Shown one piece after another: positions 1 to 11,395 of a stretch of 64,000 nucleotides of DNA (position 1 is its first letter; each line of letters begins with the position of its first letter). The notes under the pieces were generated by a model that was not told the origin of the DNA, ran no database searches, and worked only from the letters and a program-made list of their open reading frames with translations. The translations under genes were made by a program, and so were the position numbers. This DNA is from Colius striatus (taxonomy: Eukaryota > Chordata > Aves > Coliiformes > Coliidae), in NCBI RefSeq assembly GCF_028858725.1, contig NC_084768.1:6297664-6361663 (forward strand), written 5' to 3'.

Positions 1-3000
1 ACCTAGTCCAAAACTCTGTCAGGACAGCACGATGACTGAGATGTGCAGTTGTATTTTGGCAGCGCTATTCAGGCATAAAGCGTAGGTGTAATTAGGAAAG
101 CCTCTCTGCAGAAACAGCTCCAGCTGCTCCCATAATTGGTGCCCATCTCTGCCTTCCTTAGCACTTTGGTCCAGTGTGCAAGTTTGACTTTCATTTTTCT
201 GGCTGCCAGCAGCTCATACTCACCCTGCTAACTGCAAATGCTACACCGCTCTTTCATCTTTGCACACTATTCATCGATACATGTAAATATTCAGAATCAG
301 AAATACCTCATCCCTGTATCAATGGTGTATGAGACAAAATACAGCTCTGCTGTATTGCCTCACAGTACCCCTTGGCATTAAGTCCTTCAGCACCTGACCT
401 TAAACACTTGAAATGAACAAATAATTTGAGGCATGTCAAAGCTGGACATGTACAGGTAAATAGCTGATTCTTTTCTTTTTGTTTAATTTGCAGTCGTTTG
501 CTGATCATAACCACACTGTAAAGCTGTCACAAACATGTGGCTTCTACAGTGAGGGGGCACCAGCCTGCTGTGGTGGAAGGGAAGGACGGAGACATTTTAA
601 AAGGTCAGTAATAGACCAGGTTTTACACTTTAACTTCAATTACCCACACAGAGGCGAGGCACAAGGTTTATCTGGCTTGGCATCACCTCGCTGTGCTTCC
701 CCATGGCAGTGCTGCCCTTGGGCAAGCCCTTGCCACGGTCACAGGACTGGGCTGAGCACTGCTGCAGCTCAGCACCTGGCAGCCCAGATAGACACACAGC
801 CTTTCCTCACGAGCCCCAGTGCTGCTCGGTGCAGGGCATCCCTCTGCAGACAGTGCCAGTGTTAAACCTCGCCTGCTAAATCAGAGCCAGATCCCCCAAC
901 TGATTCAGCAGCAATAACCCCACAGGGGTGAGTAGATTTACCAGCTATCCAGCTTCTCTCATGATTGATCTCTGAATGGTTGATGTTTGATGTGCTCTTG
1001 CTCCCTTTCAACTGTAAGGCCATTTGCATTTGTGCTGTCGTCTGCCCATACTCTCCTCTCTTGGCAATGGACTGGGGCTTCTCTTTGCAGCCCACTGCCA
1101 TTTTCTGGTTTGCATATCTGCAGTAATTCCTACCCTCACCTCATTAAGAGGTTAAGATAGAAAAAGGGAGATTGTGAGACTACACTAGGAACTGAACTGA
1201 AGATAGAAAAAAGGGAAAACTACTTAGAATTTTTTGTTTTCCACATTGGAGTCACCTAAGGCTTTTGTATGATATCAAGCATTGTGCAAAAGCCTTTAGC
1301 CAGTCCATCTGCTATTGCTCTTGTGTCTTTGCCATGCTATGAGGGTTTGGCCTGTCTGGCCCCACTGCAGGTGTGCTGGGAGCATCCCCAGTGAGGTCTG
1401 CCCTCCAGTAGCAAGATCTGGCCAGGACTATGTAACTGCACAAGGCTGTGTGATATCAAGTGTCTAGGGGAGGCTCCCAAGGAGCCTGGAAACCAGGCAA
1501 TCCCAGGAAGTTCAGAAACTGTGAGGTGGTGTTGACCCCCAGAGAAGAGAGTGCATCTCTCCTGAAGACCCTGTTGGGTTGTATCTATGTACTCATAAGT
1601 GTTTTTTCATAAAACCTGAATTTCTAGGAAAGTTCTAAAAATATTAATTGTTCAGAAACGCTTACAATTGTAGAGCTTAGGCTAAAATCTACAAGTTTCT
1701 TATAAGTAACTGTGATCAAGGCATCTTCATCAGTTACTCACTGGAATAAGATGGTTACAACTGGATTACCTGCCGGAGGAATGGTTTCCCTAGGCTACAT
1801 AAGCCAGTATGATCTCCTCTGGGAAGAGGCAGTGGGAGACACAGGGAGTACGGAGGAGCATTTGGCAGCTGATCTGCTTCCATCACGGAGAAGCTCAGGA
1901 CCAGGTCTCCCACAGCCCAGACAGGGCGCTCTGGTCTACAGGAGGCTGCTGATGGTAGGTTGATCCCCGCTGGGCTGTGAGGTAGGTGAGAGTCTTGTTC
2001 AGGCTGTTTCTGAGTGAGGAGGGCTGCCACTGAACTGATTAGCAAGTGGTTTTCTGCTGACTGCTCTGCTAGCCAACAGTCCTCATTCATGGTAACATCA
2101 GTACAATGGCAGTCTCTTGCTTACACTAGCCTTGTGAAAATAGGCCAGGGAAAAGCCCTGTGACACAAGTGCAGAGTCCAGGAGTGGAAAAAGGAATTGC
2201 TCCTTAACCATGCTTCTTGGTCTCTCTTTGGTATCACTGAGCGTTCCCCTTGAATGAGCTATCTAGTCTCCTAAATCCTGTCCACTTGAGGCTTGGAGGG
2301 GATAAAAGGGGGTAAAAGGACCAAACTAATCTAAGATCCATGAGAAACACTGCAAAGTATGGTGGCAGAGTTGCTCTGCTCCAGAAATGGCTCCAGCAGG
2401 TATGCAGCAAAGGTCTGTGTGGCAGCTTCAGTGGTGGCAACTGCAGAAAGAACAGCAGGCAGTGGGGTACACACACACATCTTCTCAGAGCAAACTCCAT
2501 TTAGATGTCTGTAGACTATAAGCCATCTTCCTCTATATCAAAGAAAGGCAGTGCCACAGTTTTCCATGAAAAGTGGGTTTCTGTACACAGGTGTTTGTGT
2601 TTTATAGCAGCAGTACAAGAAACTCAGATTCCTGAAGCATACCCACAGATACAGAAGTTGTCCGAAATACATAACTGTTTGTAAGACAACATCATGCATA
2701 GACTTGATGACTTTCCATCTCCAGATGGACATTACTTATATGGCCACTCATTAAAAGTAAACCATATGGCCAAATCTCTTTTTTTTGTTGTTGTTGTGTA
2801 TTTCTCTCATATGTCAGTATCTGGAATACATTTGGAGTACTTGACTGGAATAGGAGCAGAATTTGGTCCTTTCCACCTTAGAAGCTTTTTACCAGGCAGT
2901 GAGTTCTATCAGGTTGCAGAGAGGCAGATTCTGTGCATTTGCTTGCACTGGGTCTCTTTTTGCAATTTCACTATGCACTTTCCAGACAGTGCCATTAGAG

Positions 3001-5559
3001 CATGTAAAATTTAATTTCCATCTCATCAGTGTCAGAAGCCGATCAAAGATTGTCCACAAAAAACCCCTATTGTGCTACTGGCTGCATCCAGAACATATGG
3101 GCATAGCATTAGTCACTAGAGCCTCCACAGCTCCTCCAGCGATTATCATCAAGCAGAGGCATGTCATAGGCTTTAAAGGAAGACATAAATTTCCCAATAT
3201 GTCTCCTAATAGTAAACACCTCTAATTCTAGTACAGCAGCAGAAGTCAGAAATTGAGCCCTATTTAAATCCATAATGTAAAGAGTTGACCTCATTGTCAC
3301 CTAAACCTCAGTGCCCGGGGCGTGTGTGTTATAAGCTGCTTGCTTGCACTTTGTCTGGGGGCAGCCCTCCAGTGCGAGCAAACACGGCTGCTGCCTAGGG
3401 CAGCGAGGCTGATAGGGTGGCAAGAAACAGCAAGGATGGGATTTTTCCTCTTCTAATACCAGCTTCTTATTTCTGCCTTAACATACTGAGGAATGACACA
3501 TTCCTTACACTCCTCACACCAACGGGTATTTTCTGTTGGCTAAACAACATAAAGTATGTCATTTTACTTAACCATCTCTGTAATCTCAGATAATGAAGCC
3601 ACCAGGCACGTATTAAAATTAGTGTCGCTGACCCGAGTAGACGTTTGGGTCCTGGGTAGACTTGTCCCCTGGCTTTGTTCTGCAATGGGAAAAATGTTGA
3701 TTAAAGTGCACGAAAGCAGTTTACCAGAGAAGGCTGGAGCCTTTACAACACACTCAAATTGTATTTGCTTTCTGATGAAAGCTCCTGCTATCCTTCTCAG
3801 GGCCCTGGGGGGATCTTGACCATCGGGGGTTTGTTCTAAGCTGTTCTCTCGTCTTAGCTACTATAAGGGATGAAACTCGGTGAAGGAACATTGGTGTCTG
3901 CCTGTGTGGAGCACAGACTGGGAAGGCCCACTGGAGCTCTGGAAATGCATGAGCCCCCAGTCAGCAGGTAGGCAGCAGCCTGAGGGTTCCCTCAGACTCT
4001 GTGTTCAGTCTAACACTTGTTAGCAGCAGAGGTTTGTTTTGTGTTATTTCATCTTCTTCTGTTGCAACTGACCTTGTAATTAGGATGGCCCAAAGCAAAG
4101 TCCAAGTTTCCAGAGCCCTCAGGAATTTGCAGGGTACAGGGGCACCCTCTCAAAGTAGCCACTGATCACTGAGAATAATATGCAGAGGAATTTGTATGTC
4201 TCATCAACTCTGAGAGAGCTGCAGAGATATGAACAAGAAACCTTGCTGATTGATATATTGCTTGCTCAAAAATCATTTGTGAGTAGAGCGCACAGAGACG
4301 TGCAGCCTTTTTTACCTCCTTGTTGTTTTCATGTAGATATGTATCAAAAGTGATGTCTTCTCCTGCTGTATTTGGTGTACTGGCTTTCTTCAGGAAACTC
4401 ACTTTGACTGGATTTCTTTTCTATGGACCCCCACAAATCCCATAGTCTATCATTTTGCTACTGTTTATTATTAATAACCATATGTATAGTAGATAAATAT
4501 ATGGTTGTTTCTTGGCTCCCATGAGTGCAGAGAGGAATAAATATATCATTTCCACTCTGACTCTGTTTACGTGCTGATGAAGTTGAAAGTTTCCATCCTT
4601 ATGTTTTATACCTTCTGTGATACAGACTTGCTTTGAATTATGTTCTCTTTCTTTACTCCTTCAGATGATCTTTCATTAGCTGCTGTGGTCCCCAATCTAT
4701 CTGTTCACACAACAGAAGAAAATGATACAGAAACCTTCTCTTCTGACATTTCCATCAGGAAGAAGCTTTGCTGTGTGTCCAACCCTTTGCTATCTTCCCG
4801 CTTGTCTTTGGGATTGCTCCAAAGAGCAAATAAGGAGCCATTCCCAGAAGCATGAGCTCTCTTTGTGGAAAGTCACTCTACAAGCTAAAGGTGGATTTTG
4901 AAGCAGGGCAGACCGTAATCATTTTACATAAAAACGAGCTTTTAAAAAAACATTGCTATGTTGAGTTAAAAACAAGGCTCTTGTCTGGGAAGTACTTGGC
5001 AAAGTATGTCCTTAGGAAAAAGATCTGTTCATTTGCTTTATGAACAAAGATTGTGTGTTATAGAAACTGATCACACCATCTTATCTCCTGTGATTTTTTG
5101 TTTTCCACTAGTGATTCGCAGATTTCTTAGATCTTGCATGTTAATGTAAGAGACATGTACATGACATGTTAAGTATATTTTCTCCTAGAGAATTATGATA
5201 GAAATAGGAGTATTAGAATAAAAAATTTCCTTCCATTTATTTTCAGGAGGCTGTGGTTTAGCAAAGTGAGACCAAAAGTTGAGGACATCACGCACTGGGA
5301 GTCTTGCTCTTTGAAAGCAAATACCCTCTTCCAAAGGAGAGGTTTGCTTGTTTCCATGCAATGGAGCATCTAAAGCCAGTAGGACCAAGTGAAGCAGGTA
5401 ATGAATGTACATTTTGGTGTTTATCTCATTTGAAGTAGTAATTGCACTGACCAACACTTGCTAAGAAGCTGCTGTTTGCAAGGCAAATATTTTGTATCAA
5501 GTCATTACTGGGTTTGTTACAAGCTGTGGACACATAACAAAAAATTACTACAGTAGTAC
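1..5559. other. unique non-coding DNA, no gene recognised
   Basis: I recognise no gene or complete repeat here. The open frames are short (128 residues at most, at 479-865) and resemble no family I know. Local points of interest are an exon-like block at 494-603, a CpG-containing patch at 3582-3680, and a GC-richer patch near 3315-3400 with a GGGGCG box and several CpGs. Short CA runs (about 2469-2480) and a TTG run (about 2787-2799) are trivial microsatellites. The stretch at 1340-1570 is somewhat GC-richer and could be an old repeat, but I could not match it to anything. Confidence 0.6.
494..603 (+). other. exon-like block with acceptor and donor signals (speculative)
   Basis: A T-rich tract runs into TTTAATTTGCAG, ending at 493, which is a good 3' splice acceptor. 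The 110 bases after it are open in one frame and end at AAG followed by GTCAGT, a plausible 5' splice donor. The encoded peptide (SFADHNHTVKLSQ...) matches no protein I know. Matches of this quality occur by chance many times in 64 kb of T-rich vertebrate DNA. It could be a non-coding RNA exon or nothing. Confidence 0.12.
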
Positions 5560-5900
5560 CTTGATGATAGTCCCTACACTGATCAACTGCAAATGATCTG
5601 ATTAACAGTCAGCTGCTGATTCCCAGTTTAATTAATCCTGATGGGCTATTGATGCGCTGCAACTGTTTGTCCTAATAATGAGTTTTGAAATTAGACTGCG
5701 ACAAGCCACTTAGACAGCTGCCAAGGAAAATAATCATTTAGGAAGGCGAGCAATGGAGACGACAGAGAAGGAATGGCTGCTATTTGACAGAAAATTCACA
5801 TGGCTGTGTCACATGTGTTTTATTTTAACATTTGGAGCACATTAACTGTACCAGCAGTAAGTGGTGACTGCAAGACACATAACTTGCTTTACAATTAAGA
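5560..5900. promoter_or_regulatory. candidate conserved enhancer block (homeodomain and E-box motifs)
   Basis: This block has the texture of a vertebrate conserved non-coding element: no repeats, AT-rich and dense in developmental transcription-factor sites. TTTAATTAAT lies at 5627-5636, overlapping a TAATCC (OTX/PITX-type) site at 5633-5638. CAGCTG E-boxes lie at 5610-5615 and 5715-5720. A TAATCATTTA homeodomain-type site starts at 5731, and a TTGACAG motif lies near 5783. The CpG-containing stretch near 5745-5765 is also unusual for the area. Motif density is seen; enhancer function is inferred. Confidence 0.27.
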
Positions 5901-5999
5901 ATGCTACTTCTCATCAGTACGCAAAAGCTAAACATGAAACATGAAGTGTGTTAATAGCAGAATATATGTAGCTACAGACCATTGAACAATTTAGGTCAG

Positions 6000-6360
6000 T
6001 CCTTTGCAATGTTTAATTAGACTAATATATCTGTTTGCAATTAATAACAGATGTGACAAGTTAATGTGTCCGTGTACTGACAAATTAACCTTTGCCCGTC
6101 AGCTGCTCGGATCTGTGAGAAAAGTGCCATGTTTTGCCTCTGTTCAACTGAACCTAAATCAAATTGCAGGATAATTATAAACATAAATGTTAATAGAATG
6201 TGTTTTCCATGGGAAGTAGAAACCAAAGGCGAGTATTTCTCAGCCAGGTCGTTGTACTGTACTTTGCCACGTGACAAAACCTGCAAATTATTTTTTTCCA
6301 TTTGTCTCAGCACAATTAATGTTTGGTTTGACAGATGCTAGTTCGATAGTCCTCCGTGGC
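6000..6360. promoter_or_regulatory. candidate conserved enhancer block (TAATTA, E-box, MEIS-type sites)
   Basis: This is a second motif-dense block about 100 bases after the first. It contains TAATTA at 6014-6019, CAATTAATAAC-type sequence near 6038-6049, CAGCTG at 6100-6105, a CACGTG E-box at 6268-6273 and TTGACAGATG (MEIS/TALE-type) at 6328-6337. Several CpGs survive (near 6071, 6097, 6107, 6231, 6250, 6270, 6343), which is more than in neighbouring DNA. A CRE-like TGACGTGG at 6498-6505 lies just beyond. It may form one regulatory module with 5560-5900. Alignment to other birds and mammals would decide. Confidence 0.28.
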
Positions 6361-6812
6361 CAATGGACCTGGGACATACCAGAGCCTCTAAATTAATAGC
6401 CAGGGTAAGAATGCTTCCATAGCCATTCAGTCTGTGGCTTTATTTGCGGTCTGCAAGCAAATGTGCCCTCAATTTGTGACAAGCCTTGCCACTGAAGTGA
6501 CGTGGCAGACGTGTCTGTCAGGACTCGGGCTGAGGCCATCAGCATATTCCAGATAAGTAATGGGAGCATCTTTCACCCCCTGGGCTGGTGGTCTGTTTGC
6601 ATTTCCAATATAACCTCTCTCTGTCACCCTCTTTCACTCTTTCTTGCTCCACCTCACCCTTATGTATGTAAAACATATATTTAAAAAAACATATGTAAGC
6701 ACCTTATATATATCATATATAAATATTTTAGGCGTCTTTCCCTGCTTTGCATTAGGCTCTGTTAATAAAGCCTTGTTATTGATGGGATTTATTGAGCTTG
6801 CCTAAATATAAT
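6361..6812. other. non-coding DNA with AT-rich tract
   Basis: No gene is seen. The first part carries the CRE-like TGACGTGG at 6498-6505. The part from about 6665 to 6735 is a TATATA/AAATAT-rich tract. The only frame here (6502-6684) is 60 residues long and resembles nothing known. Confidence 0.6.
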
Positions 6813-6906
6813 TGTGTATATATGTATACATTCACACATGTACACACATAAATGTGCGTGTACATATGTATACATGTGTATGTCCATGTACACACACACA
6901 CATGTC
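6813..6906. repeat. TG/CA- and TA-rich microsatellite
   Basis: This is an alternating purine-pyrimidine stretch built from TGTATA, TACACA and CACACA units, ending in an uninterrupted CA run at about 6890-6902. The repeats are interrupted, so it is an old, decayed dinucleotide microsatellite. The 60-residue open frame across it is an artefact of the repeat. Alternating YR sequence of this type can adopt Z-like structure in vitro, but nothing here shows a function. Confidence 0.85.
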
Positions 6907-8866
6907 CATTATTTATAGTAAAGGTACTTGCACATTATATGACAATATAAAATTTCAAATACTATTAAATGCTTGGGTTTTTTTTTTCTTCTAGATTTGA
7001 CCTAAACAACATCAGTTTTACATTTAAGATTTCAAGAGTGATTGGCATGTCTGGATGCTCCGTGTCTGTATGCTTACCACTTCTGCAAAATCAGCCCTTT
7101 TGGGCACATCGATGTTGGCATGTTGGCTTCCTCTAAGTGCTCTCTGTTAATGGCTGTCAAAGACTAGTTACTGACTTACATAGGTCCAGCATTGCCACTC
7201 TTGAAAGTCTTGCTCTGCATTTTTATATGCTTGTTTATGTCGAGTAGGAATATATTAATAGGTGACATCGCTGGATGTTGGCTTCATGCTGAGATGGCAT
7301 GAAACCTGTTGTGTTATTCAATATGGCGTGTTCTGAGGAGCAATCAAGCCTGGAGCTACTACTGTGACCCAAGAGACAAGGGTCTCCAGCGCTGGTCGGT
7401 TTGGAAAAACTCTCAGTACATACTATTAATAGGTGCTTTTCACTAAGATCTGAAGTTTTGGTCCCAGGATCACTCCATCTTTGGATTATATTTATAGCAT
7501 CACATCTGAGATTGAGTAGTATCAAATTATCAACAACCTCAAGCTAGCATCACGATTTGAGGAAAAACTCATGGAAATAGAGCAACATTAAACCTCAAAG
7601 GAACTATTACTTACACGTGCTACTGCTCTTAGACACCTGCTTTTTGCTGCTTGAAAATATATGTTCTGAATACATGTATATTGCTTACCCAAATAAGTGT
7701 CAAGAGGTAAAGTATCTTTATCTTTCAGCCATAAAACCATAGTATCCACTCGTTTTCCCTCCTAAAGGTCAGACACTTACAGCCTGCACGTACTGCCCCC
7801 AAAATGAATGCCACATTGTCATCAGCATTCATCACCACAGCCACAGAATAAAAGAGAACCCAGACAGCCACATGAGAAAGAGGAGATAAAAAGAAAGCAG
7901 AAAGCAGAAAATAAAATGCCTAAAGTCCATGCTGCAGACTTTTGCCCTCCATCACTAATCGATCATTCTCCTAGTGTTCGTTCTCTTGGCCAAGCGACGG
8001 GTGTGTAGAACAGGCTGTGATGAGACCGACAGCCGCCCGAATGCATGGCCCAGCCCTGGCCTGAGCAGGCAGGAGCAGCAGTAGGAGGTCGTGTAGCTCT
8101 TCCACCTGAACAGCAAGCGTTGCTCCTGCAGCACAGAAGACTCCTCCTCCTTAGCTTTGGCAAACCTTAAAAGAGACCCTTCCCCCACTTTCACTCACTG
8201 GAAATTTTGCTTCATGGCAAAAGGTTTCTCTGCAAAAGCTGTCCTTTCCAAGAGAGTGGAGACAGAGAGCAGCAGCAACCATAAGGATGTTCCACATCTG
8301 GTGGCATCTCCCCCTGCTCTCCAATGGGCTCTGTCAAACACTCATTACTGATGGGATTTTATGGAGAGTGGACCTTAGCTGGGTTGACCACTCACCAAGT
8401 TCATCAGTGTTAACAGCAACAAATCACAGGCCATTCTTACCTCTTAAGGCCAAATATTCTCTCTCATAACCCCTATTTTACAGCTTTGGGGGTTTTTTTA
8501 AAGTGAAATTACCACATTGCTTAAAACTGGGTATTTATGAGTTCTACCTGGGAATGATTTTTTTTTCTTTTGATCTGGTAGACGTGTTCATCTTTAGAAT
8601 TAAAAATAAATTAGAAAGGTATGTAATCTGAACCAACCAACAGCGTGGAAAAGAAGAGCACAGCTTGTTTTGACACATAAACGGTCCTGGAAGAAGAGAA
8701 CAATCTCAATCTTTTCCTTGAAACCCTGATGTGAGTATAGTAGAAGTGGGAGTAGAAGGAAGAGACTCCACGTGCCAACAATCCCAGCGTTACAACTGTT
8801 TGCAGCAGAAAGGAGCAAGCCGTGCAACAGAAAATGCCACCCTAATGTTCCACATCAGAAGAACTA
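6907..8866. other. unique non-coding DNA
   Basis: No gene or clear repeat is recognised. An oligo-pyrimidine run and TTCTAG (6976-6994) form an acceptor-like sequence followed by 46 open codons. That is expected by chance and matches nothing. A short CpG cluster at about 7975-8120 stands out from the CpG-poor surroundings. The overlapping antisense frames there (7955-8194 and 7963-8163) are not convincing genes. Confidence 0.6.
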
Positions 8867-9340
8867 ATGGTTCTCAAGAAGAGTGTGGGCAGCAGGTCAA
8901 GGAAGGTTCTGCTCCCCTTCTACTCTACCCTGGTGAGGCCTCATCTGGAGTCCTGTGTCCAGTTCTGGGCTCCTCAGCTCAAGAGGGACAGAGAACTGCT
9001 GGAGAGAGTCCAGCACAGGGAAACAAAGATGATCAGGGGACTGGAGCATCTTTCACATGAGGAAAGGCTGCAGGACCTGGGGCTGTTTAGTCTGGAGAAG
9101 AGGAGACTGAGGGGGGATCAGGAGGTTAGGACATACCCTTTTTCTATTGCAGCTAACAACAGGACAAGAGGTGATGGGATGAAGCTGGAACACAAAAAGT
9201 TCCATTTAAACATAAGAAAAAGCTATTTTACTGTTCAGGTGAGGGAGCCCTGGCACAGGCTGCCCAGAGGGGTTGTGGAGTCTCCTTCCTTGGAGGTCTT
9301 CAGTACCCTCCTGGACATGTTCCTATGTGACCTAATCTAG
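8867..9340 (+). pseudogene. CR1 ORF2 C-terminal relic (reverse-transcriptase polyprotein)
   Basis: The open frame of 157 codons reads the C-terminus of CR1 ORF2. Hallmark pieces are YSTLVRPHLESCVQFWAP, ELLERVQHRETKMIRGL, LGLFSLEKRRLRGD and, after a gap, KLEHKKFHLNIRK...LPRGVVESPSLEVF and the terminal LCDLI followed by the stop at 9338-9340. The catalytic reverse-transcriptase core and the N-terminal endonuclease are absent, so it cannot act. The first ATG is accidental. Between LRGD and the KLEH segment the usual linker is replaced by a short stretch, yet the frame is kept, so the deletion was in frame. Confidence 0.9.
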
Positions 9341-9429
9341 GTGGACCTGCTTCTGCAGGGGGATTGAACTTGATGATCTCTAAAAGTCCCTTCCAACCCC
9401 TACCATTCTGTGATTCTATGATTCTATGA
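8870..9429 (+). mobile_element. CR1 LINE, 5'-truncated 3' end (longest copy)
   Basis: This is a chicken-repeat-1 (CR1) non-LTR retrotransposon fragment. It contains the end of ORF2 (reverse-transcriptase polyprotein), the short 3' UTR with GATGATCT...TCCCTTCCAACCCC, and the terminal ATTCTATG-type octamer repeated at 9411-9429. CR1 has no poly(A) tail and ends in such short direct repeats, as seen here. Compared with the usual CR1 tail, roughly 25-30 codons are missing after the LRGD motif, so the copy has an internal deletion as well as 5' truncation. Wording in the 3' part matches the copies at 15026, 18873 and 51203, so all four probably belong to one CR1 subfamily. Confidence 0.95.
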
Positions 9430-11302
9430 AAACAGTAAAGGCACAGGCTGTATGTATGCTTATAAAAGAGATATGCCTTTGTCCAAGCATCAGCTCAAGT
9501 TTCAAGCTCTTCTCCTGCTTTTAAGCAAAAGGTTTAGTCATTGTTCTGTGTGTTTGGTGCCAGGACAGTGTGGTGCGTGTCAGGCATGTGTTTCTCTTCA
9601 CAGAACAGCACAGGGGAAGACTCAGATGCTCTAAGTGCCCAGAGCATCATCTACAGCAGGCCTGTGCCAGCTCCGCTATGGACCAGTCTTTTCACAAGGT
9701 TTGTTTTTAATAATTGTACATCTGCCCATGTTTTTGAAGAGGAGGGAATAGATTTTGAGATGACTCCTGCCCCCTTTTTACACTGTTTATCCTTGGGAGC
9801 GTGGCAGACAGGTAGCTGCTGGCACTCAAGGGAAAAAAAGAAGTGTAATGGATTGGAAAAGCGTATACTTTACTTTGAAAAGTTCATCCACATGTTTCTG
9901 AGTAGGTTGTGGGGTTTTATTTAAAAGAAAAGAAATCTATAAATGCTACATCACTTTTTCATGAATATGGCCTTTAGCTAGGCTGAACTTCCAAAAATGG
10001 GTTTGAACTACTACAATACTCTCTTCTGACAGCTCTTGGCATAAGGAAGCCCATGTTTGTGTGCTTCCAGGAAACCACTGTGACAGCTGTATATGAACCT
10101 AAATAGCAGGAGATATAGAACCAATAATTTCTAAATGATGTATGAGACTTTGCAGTGGATTTATCCCTCTCATCTCAGCTCTGAAAAGCTCCTCAGCAAC
10201 AAGTGAGGCGGTTTACTGCCTTGCATGTGGCTGCTGAGCTGAAGGATGTACCTTTGTCTGTTTCTGCTTGGAGCCAATATAGAGCTTTGGAAAGCTGAGC
10301 AGTTTAAAACCAAAGGCAGTTCCTAGCCTTTGGATTGTCACATTCCTGCTGCAGCAAATCTCACTGCAGTGGTCCCAAAGGTTGATGTTGTGTGCAGGAT
10401 CCCAGTATGTTGCCCAGTGCACACGCTAAACACTGAATACAGTCTTCTGAAGGGACTTTTTGTTTAGATAGCAAAAAAAATTAATGAAAATATATTTGAC
10501 ATATAAGCAGGTATAAGGTAAAGGGTGACATTAACTCTTTGACCACTATTCTTGCTGTTTTACTTAAAAATGTGAAGCTTTGTAGTGTTTCCTCTTGCAG
10601 ATCTCAACTTTTGCATCTGATATCGTGAGAGCTATTTCATTTCTCCATAGAGCTACAATAAAAGGATAAGAATATGAGGGGCCTAATAAATTTCAGAGAT
10701 TTTTGTTTCAAGCTATTAAAGCTGAAATACATTACTTCCTTCCAAGGCTTTCAGAAAATAAGCAGATGAAAGCTCCAGACTTTCTGTTGTTCTTCCACTT
10801 GTACAAATAACATATAATAACACCTGCATTTGAAAACGTGGGTATTTTGCCCTTCATATCCCAAAACAGGATAAATTGATGTGGTTTAGATCAGCTATTA
10901 AAAATTCCTCTGTACCTTTGCCTCTATTTACAGCAAAGCAATATGGTTCTGGTAGCCTGGTATTCTGGATACATGGTGTTACTGCATAACCTATCACCAT
11001 ATGAAATTAGATTCTCTATCAAAAACAAAAGTTTTAGCAGAATGAAATTATGATTCTGCGAGCAGGTCTGCTGCTCTGGCATCAACATTGATGCAAAATT
11101 GATGAAACTTCCAAGTGAAATTGCATTGTTTGATCTTCACAGTCCTGGAATAACATAGCCTAAAGCTACAGTTTCTGTAAACTTACTTTGCACAAACGAC
11201 TTAGCCAGTACTGATGTATTGACATAGTGTGCCCATGAATGACATTAGGGCTACTTAGAAAAGAGACAAAATAACAGCAAAAGAATGCAGCAATTGGTTC
11301 TG
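9430..11302. other. unique non-coding DNA
   Basis: I see no gene or repeat apart from short T and A runs. The longest frames (127 residues at 9541-9924, 69 on the minus strand at 10213-10422) match no known family and lack splice context. The 10430-11290 part is strongly AT-rich with frequent stops in all frames. Confidence 0.6.
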
Positions 11303-11395
11303 AAATTACCTTTTTCCAGTGAACCTCTCTGAAAAATTACCTTTTTCTGCTGAGTCTCACTCAAAAATTACCTTTTCCAACTGAAGCTCTCTCAA
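11303..11395. repeat. 31-bp minisatellite, three tandem copies
   Basis: Three tandem units begin with AAATTACCTTTT at 11303, 11334 and 11365, giving an exact 31-base period. Each unit continues with a variable middle (CAGTGAACCTC, TGCTGAGTCTCA, AACTGAAGCTC) and ends in a CTCTCTGA/TCACTCA/CTCTCTCA-type tail. Copies differ at several positions, so the duplication is not very recent. Because 31 is not a multiple of three, it is not a coding repeat. Confidence 0.85.

Noticed and set aside
5246..5400. Exon-like block between TTATTTTCAG and CAGGTAATG
   Set aside because: Splice signals are good, but the frames are closed by stops (best about 40 codons) and nothing is recognised. It could at most be a non-coding RNA exon.
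6976..7134. Acceptor-like TTTTTCTTCTAG followed by 46 open codons
   Set aside because: The T-run is a simple repeat. An open run of this length has roughly a one in ten chance per frame, and the peptide matches nothing.
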